The notes below the pieces were generated by a model. The model was not told the origin of the DNA. It searched no databases and saw only the letters and a program-made list of their open reading frames with translations. Made by a program: the position numbers and the translations under genes. Positions 60,903 to 64,000 of a stretch of 64,000 nt of DNA are shown here, piece by piece. The stretch is from Methylovorus sp035565335 (GTDB lineage Bacteria; Pseudomonadota; Gammaproteobacteria; Burkholderiales; Methylophilaceae). The stretch spans positions 1-64,000 of the forward strand of contig DATMSO010000028.1 in the NCBI GenBank assembly GCA_035565335.1. Reading direction: 5' to 3'. Positions within the stretch are counted from its first letter, which is position 1, and every line of letters begins with the position of its first letter.

Positions 60903-63302
60903 TTAAATATCAAGGTTATTTACGCCAAGTGCGTTGCTTTCGATAAAGGCGCGGCGAGGTTCCACCTGGTCACCCATTAAGGTCGTGAATATCTCGTCGG
61001 CGGCAATCGCATCGTCGATCTGCACTTTCAACAAACGGCGCACGGTAGGATCCATGGTAGTTTCCCAGAGCTGTTCCGGATTCATTTCGCCCAGACCTTT
61101 ATAGCGCTGGATATTAAGGTTGTGCTTGGCTTCTTCAAGCAACCAGTCCAGTGCTTCCTTGAATGTCGTTACCGGTTGTGATTTCTCGCCTCGCTTGATG
61201 GTTGCACCCTCGCCCACCAGGCCTTGCAGCATGACGGACATTTTGCTGATCTGGCGATAATCGCCGCTGCCGAGGAAGTCGGTATCGACCACGCAGGATT
61301 GCAGGTTACCGTGCACGTATTTATTGACTTCAAGGCGATAGGTACCGGTTTCCAGATCTTGTGCCACGATTACTTCAGAGCCGGTATGGCCTAAGAGTGG
61401 ACGCAGTTTTTCAGCGACGGCATTGGCGTTGGCTTCGGTATCCAGTTCTACAGTGCCTTCCACATTCTGCAGGGCACGCAGCACACTTTCATCGTAAAGC
61501 GATGCCAGACGTCGAATAACGGCTTCGGTAAGCACCATTTGCTTGGCAATCTCAGCCAGTTGCTCGCCAGCCAGGCTTGCGCCACCTTCCCGCGTTAATA
61601 ACTCGGCACCCTTGAGGGAGGATTGCAGCAGGTATTGATCCAGCTCCTGCTGATCTTTCAGGTAGCGTTCATCCTTGCCCTGCTTGACCTTGTAGAGAGG
61701 CGGCTGAGCGATATAGATATGGCCACGTTCGACCAGTTCTGTCATCTGACGATAGAAGAAGGTGAGCAACAGCGTACGGATGTGTGCGCCGTCAACGTCA
61801 GCATCGGTCATGATGATAATGCGGTGGTAGCGAAGTTTGTCGGCACTGAAATCATCTTTGCCTATGCCGGTGCCCATGGCGGTAATCAGAGTGGCGATTT
61901 CCTGCGAGGACAAAAGCTTGTCAAAGCGGGCTTTTTCCACATTGAGAATCTTACCCTTGAGCGGCAGGATAGCCTGAAACTTGCGGTCACGGCCTTGTTT
62001 AGCTGAGCCGCCGGCAGAGTCACCCTCGACCAGGTAGAGCTCACATTTACTGGGGTCACGTTCCTGACAATCAGCCAGCTTGCCTGGCAAACCCATGGTA
62101 TCCATCACGCCTTTACGGCGGGTCATTTCACGAGCTTTACGGGCAGCATCACGGGCACGCGCTGCGTCTATGATCTTGCTACAGATGACTTTGGCATCTA
62201 TCGGATTTTCCAGCAGGAACTCGGCCAGCTTGGCGGCCACAACTTCCTGCACCACAGGCTGCACTTCGCCGGAGACGAGTTTATCCTTGGTCTGCGAGGA
62301 GAATTTAGGTTCAGGCACTTTGACGGACAATACGCAGGTCAAGCCTTCACGCATATCGTCGCCGGTGGTTTCAATCTTTGCTTTTTTGGCCAGCTCGTTT
62401 TGCTCAATGTAGTTATTGAGGGTACGCGTCATAGCAGTGCGCAGGCCGGTCAGGTGGGTACCACCATCGCGCTGCGGAATGTTGTTGGTGAAACATTGCA
62501 CCGTCTCAGCATAGGAATCATTCCATTGCATGGAGACTTCAATGGTCATGCCATCTTTTTCGCCCACGGCGTAAAAAGGCTTGGGATGCAATACCGTTTT
62601 ACTGCGATTCATGTATTCCACAAAACCACGTACGCCACCAGAGTGGGCAAAATTCTCAGATTTGCCATTACGCTGATCGATGAGTTCGATCTTTACACCG
62701 TTATTGAGGAAAGACAGCTCGCGGATGCGTTTTGCCAGAATTTCAAAATGAAACTCCACCAGACCAAACGTTTCGACGGATGCTAGAAAGTGGACTTCCG
62801 TGCCTTTACGCTCGGTAGTGCCGGTAATGGCCAATGGAGCAACTGCATCACCACGACGGAATTCCATCTGATGTACCTGACCATTGCGGTAGATCTTGAG
62901 CTTGAGCCAGTCCGACAAGGCATTTACTACGGATACACCTACGCCATGCAGACCACCCGATACCTTGTATGAGTTCTGGTCAAACTTGCCGCCTGCGTGC
63001 AGCTCAGTCATCACGATTTCTGCCGCGGAACGTTTCACCGCCTTGATGTCATCATGCTTGATATCGGTAGGAATACCTCGACCGTTATCAGAGACGCTGA
63101 CCGAGTTATCCGGATGGATAATCACCTTGATGTCATCGCAATGTCCAGCCAGCGCTTCATCGATTGCATTATCCAGGACTTCGAACACCATGTGGTGCAA
63201 GCCGCTACCATCGGAAGTATCGCCGATATACATGCCGGGGCGTTTGCGTACTGCGTCCAGGCCTTCAAGAATCTTAATACTGGATGAATCGTAGTCTGTC
63301 AT
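60903..63302 (-). CDS. gyrB: DNA gyrase subunit B
   Basis: ATPase subunit of gyrase, which adds negative supercoils. The 799-residue product has the GHKL ATPase domain (V-L-D-N-A-I-D-E-A near 45; G-L-H-G-V-G near 117), transducer domain, the Toprim motif E-G-D-S-A-G-G-S-A near 425 and D-A-D-V-D-G-A-H-I near 500, and the C-terminal E-Q-L-W-E-T-T-M-D-P. The 799-residue length with a gamma/beta-type insert is normal. dnaN lies 77 bases upstream in the same direction, the dnaA-dnaN-gyrB origin cluster. Confidence 0.98.
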   Translation of the reverse strand: MTDYDSSSIKILEGLDAVRKRPGMYIGDTSDGSGLHHMVFEVLDNAIDEALAGHCDDIKVIIHPDNSVSVSDNGRGIPTDIKHDDIKAVKRSAAEIVMTELHAGGKFDQNSYKVSGGLHGVGVSVVNALSDWLKLKIYRNGQVHQMEFRRGDAVAPLAITGTTERKGTEVHFLASVETFGLVEFHFEILAKRIRELSFLNNGVKIELIDQRNGKSENFAHSGGVRGFVEYMNRSKTVLHPKPFYAVGEKDGMTIEVSMQWNDSYAETVQCFTNNIPQRDGGTHLTGLRTAMTRTLNNYIEQNELAKKAKIETTGDDMREGLTCVLSVKVPEPKFSSQTKDKLVSGEVQPVVQEVVAAKLAEFLLENPIDAKVICSKIIDAARARDAARKAREMTRRKGVMDTMGLPGKLADCQERDPSKCELYLVEGDSAGGSAKQGRDRKFQAILPLKGKILNVEKARFDKLLSSQEIATLITAMGTGIGKDDFSADKLRYHRIIIMTDADVDGAHIRTLLLTFFYRQMTELVERGHIYIAQPPLYKVKQGKDERYLKDQQELDQYLLQSSLKGAELLTREGGASLAGEQLAEIAKQMVLTEAVIRRLASLYDESVLRALQNVEGTVELDTEANANAVAEKLRPLLGHTGSEVIVAQDLETGTYRLEVNKYVHGNLQSCVVDTDFLGSGDYRQISKMSVMLQGLVGEGATIKRGEKSQPVTTFKEALDWLLEEAKHNLNIQRYKGLGEMNPEQLWETTMDPTVRRLLKVQIDDAIAADEIFTTLMGDQVEPRRAFIESNALGVNNLDI

Positions 63303-63319
63303 GCTTTTCGTCTTTTCAA

Positions 63320-63335
63320 AGTTTCACGTGAAACA
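63320..63335. promoter_or_regulatory. Candidate parS site between gyrB and dnaN
   Basis: A 14-base perfect palindrome GTTTCACGTGAAAC plus a 3' A gives 15 of 16 matches to the ParB-binding consensus TGTTTCACGTGAAACA. It lies in the gyrB leader, outside coding sequence and close to the inferred origin, where parS sites usually cluster. Binding is inferred, the match is direct. Confidence 0.75.
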
Positions 63336-63379
63336 CTTAAATCTAATGAAATCTATCGTAATTCTTTAATTTAGTTGGG

Positions 63380-64000
63380 CTAAATCCGCATCGGCATTAC
63401 GACATATTTGTATGTCTCGTCATCCGCTACGGTTACCAGGCAGCTGCTATTGGCGTCAGCGAATGAGAAAGTGACCGTATCGCAATTGACGTTGTTCAAG
63501 ACGTCGATCATGTAGGTTACATTGAAGCCAATATCCAGAGAATCGCCGCCGTAAGCAATTTCAAGTTCCTCTTCTGCTTCTTCCTGTTCGCTGTTGGTGC
63601 TGATCAAACGTAGACTGTCACTGCCAAGTACCATACGAATACCACGGTATTTTTCGTTTGAAAGTATGGATGCACGTTGCATGGCCAACAAGATTGTCAT
63701 GCGATCCACGTTAAAGCTGTTTTTATGCCCGACAGGGATCACGCGTGTGTAATCAGGAAACTTGCCATCAATGACTTTGGAAATCAGCTTTATATCACCA
63801 AACGAGAAATTCACCTGACCACTGGCAATTTCAATCGTCACCTCTTCTTCGCTTTCATCCAACAGCTTGATCAGCTCTATTACCGTCTTACGTGGAAGTA
63901 TAAGTTCTTGTTTTTCGTAGCTTTTATCAAGCTCTGTTGAGGTGAAACTCAAGCGGTGTCCGTCGGTACCGACTACATTCAGGCGTTGTCCGTTAACTTC
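63380..64000 (-). CDS. dnaN: DNA polymerase III beta subunit (sliding clamp), C-terminal part
   Basis: Replication processivity clamp. Only the last 206 residues are in the window; the frame stays open to the right edge (V-N-G-Q-R-L-N-V-V-G-T-D-G-H-R-L-S), so the N-terminal portion lies beyond it. Seen here are the end of domain 2 and domain 3, ending in the family C-terminus Y-K-Y-V-V-M-P-M-R-I, which forms part of the protein-binding cleft. Partial because of the window edge, not because of damage. Confidence 0.96.
   Translation of the reverse strand, partial: EVNGQRLNVVGTDGHRLSFTSTELDKSYEKQELILPRKTVIELIKLLDESEEEVTIEIASGQVNFSFGDIKLISKVIDGKFPDYTRVIPVGHKNSFNVDRMTILLAMQRASILSNEKYRGIRMVLGSDSLRLISTNSEQEEAEEELEIAYGGDSLDIGFNVTYMIDVLNNVNCDTVTFSFADANSSCLVTVADDETYKYVVMPMRI

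Noticed and set aside
1..64000. tRNA or rRNA genes, insertion sequences, prophage or integrated elements
   Set aside because: None seen: no CCA-ending cloverleaf-like sequence, transposase, integrase or long flanking direct repeats were recognised on reading; a tRNAscan or IS search could still find a missed case.

Overview
The window looks like a chromosomal segment of a methylotrophic betaproteobacterium, most likely Methylophilaceae (Methylovorus/Methylobacillus-like). The grounds are a lanthanide-type methanol dehydrogenase gene (xoxF) with its cytochrome, a stand-alone pqqA, and gene orders typical of Betaproteobacteria (yicC-gmk-rpoZ-spoT, hemCDXY, accBC-prmA, rph-rdgB-hemW). The genus is inferred. 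gyrB and the 3' part of dnaN at the right edge place that end close to the replication origin. I see no tRNA, rRNA, CRISPR array, insertion sequence or prophage.

Layout. 0-9.1 kb (minus strand): rplM-rpsI, then a run from yicC through gmk, rpoZ, spoT, ridA and recG to ubiC-ubiA (quinone synthesis, stringent response, branch migration). recG seems to begin at a CTG codon. 9.2-14 kb (plus): a Ser/Thr kinase and PP2C phosphatase pair, rph, rdgB, a small protein, hemW. 14-22.8 kb (minus): cellulose synthesis cluster bcsA-bcsB-bcsZ-bcsC, interrupted by an oppositely oriented gene for a degenerate nucleotide-cyclase-like membrane protein. 23-31.5 kb: an esterase-like hydrolase and argH; a LytS/AlgR-type two-component pair; hemC-hemD-hemX-hemY. 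31.5-40.3 kb: a ferredoxin-type reductase, fxsA, cutA, dsbD and a TlpA-like thioredoxin, aroQ, accB-accC, prmA, and a zinc-ribbon membrane protein with fourteen 15-bp repeats.

40.3-46.9 kb is the methylotrophy region: pqqA (precursor of the PQQ cofactor), an OxyR-type regulator, a stress-protein-like gene, a sigma-54 activator of the AcoR type, and divergently xoxF plus a c-type cytochrome. A textbook -24/-12 promoter stands in front of xoxF, with paired 17-bp imperfect inverted repeats between it and the activator gene. The sequence therefore suggests sigma-54 control of methanol oxidation by the neighbouring activator.

46.9-64 kb: a large PAS/GAF/GGDEF/EAL protein (which could feed the PilZ domain of BcsA with c-di-GMP), a Bcr/CflA transporter, a 31-residue gene, a secreted GH2 glycosidase, mqo, two small envelope proteins, a fluoride riboswitch with crcB and a DUF190 gene, a RIO-type kinase, hflX, gyrB and dnaN. 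Two parS-like palindromes (in the gyrB-dnaN gap and upstream of rph) fit the origin-proximal position.
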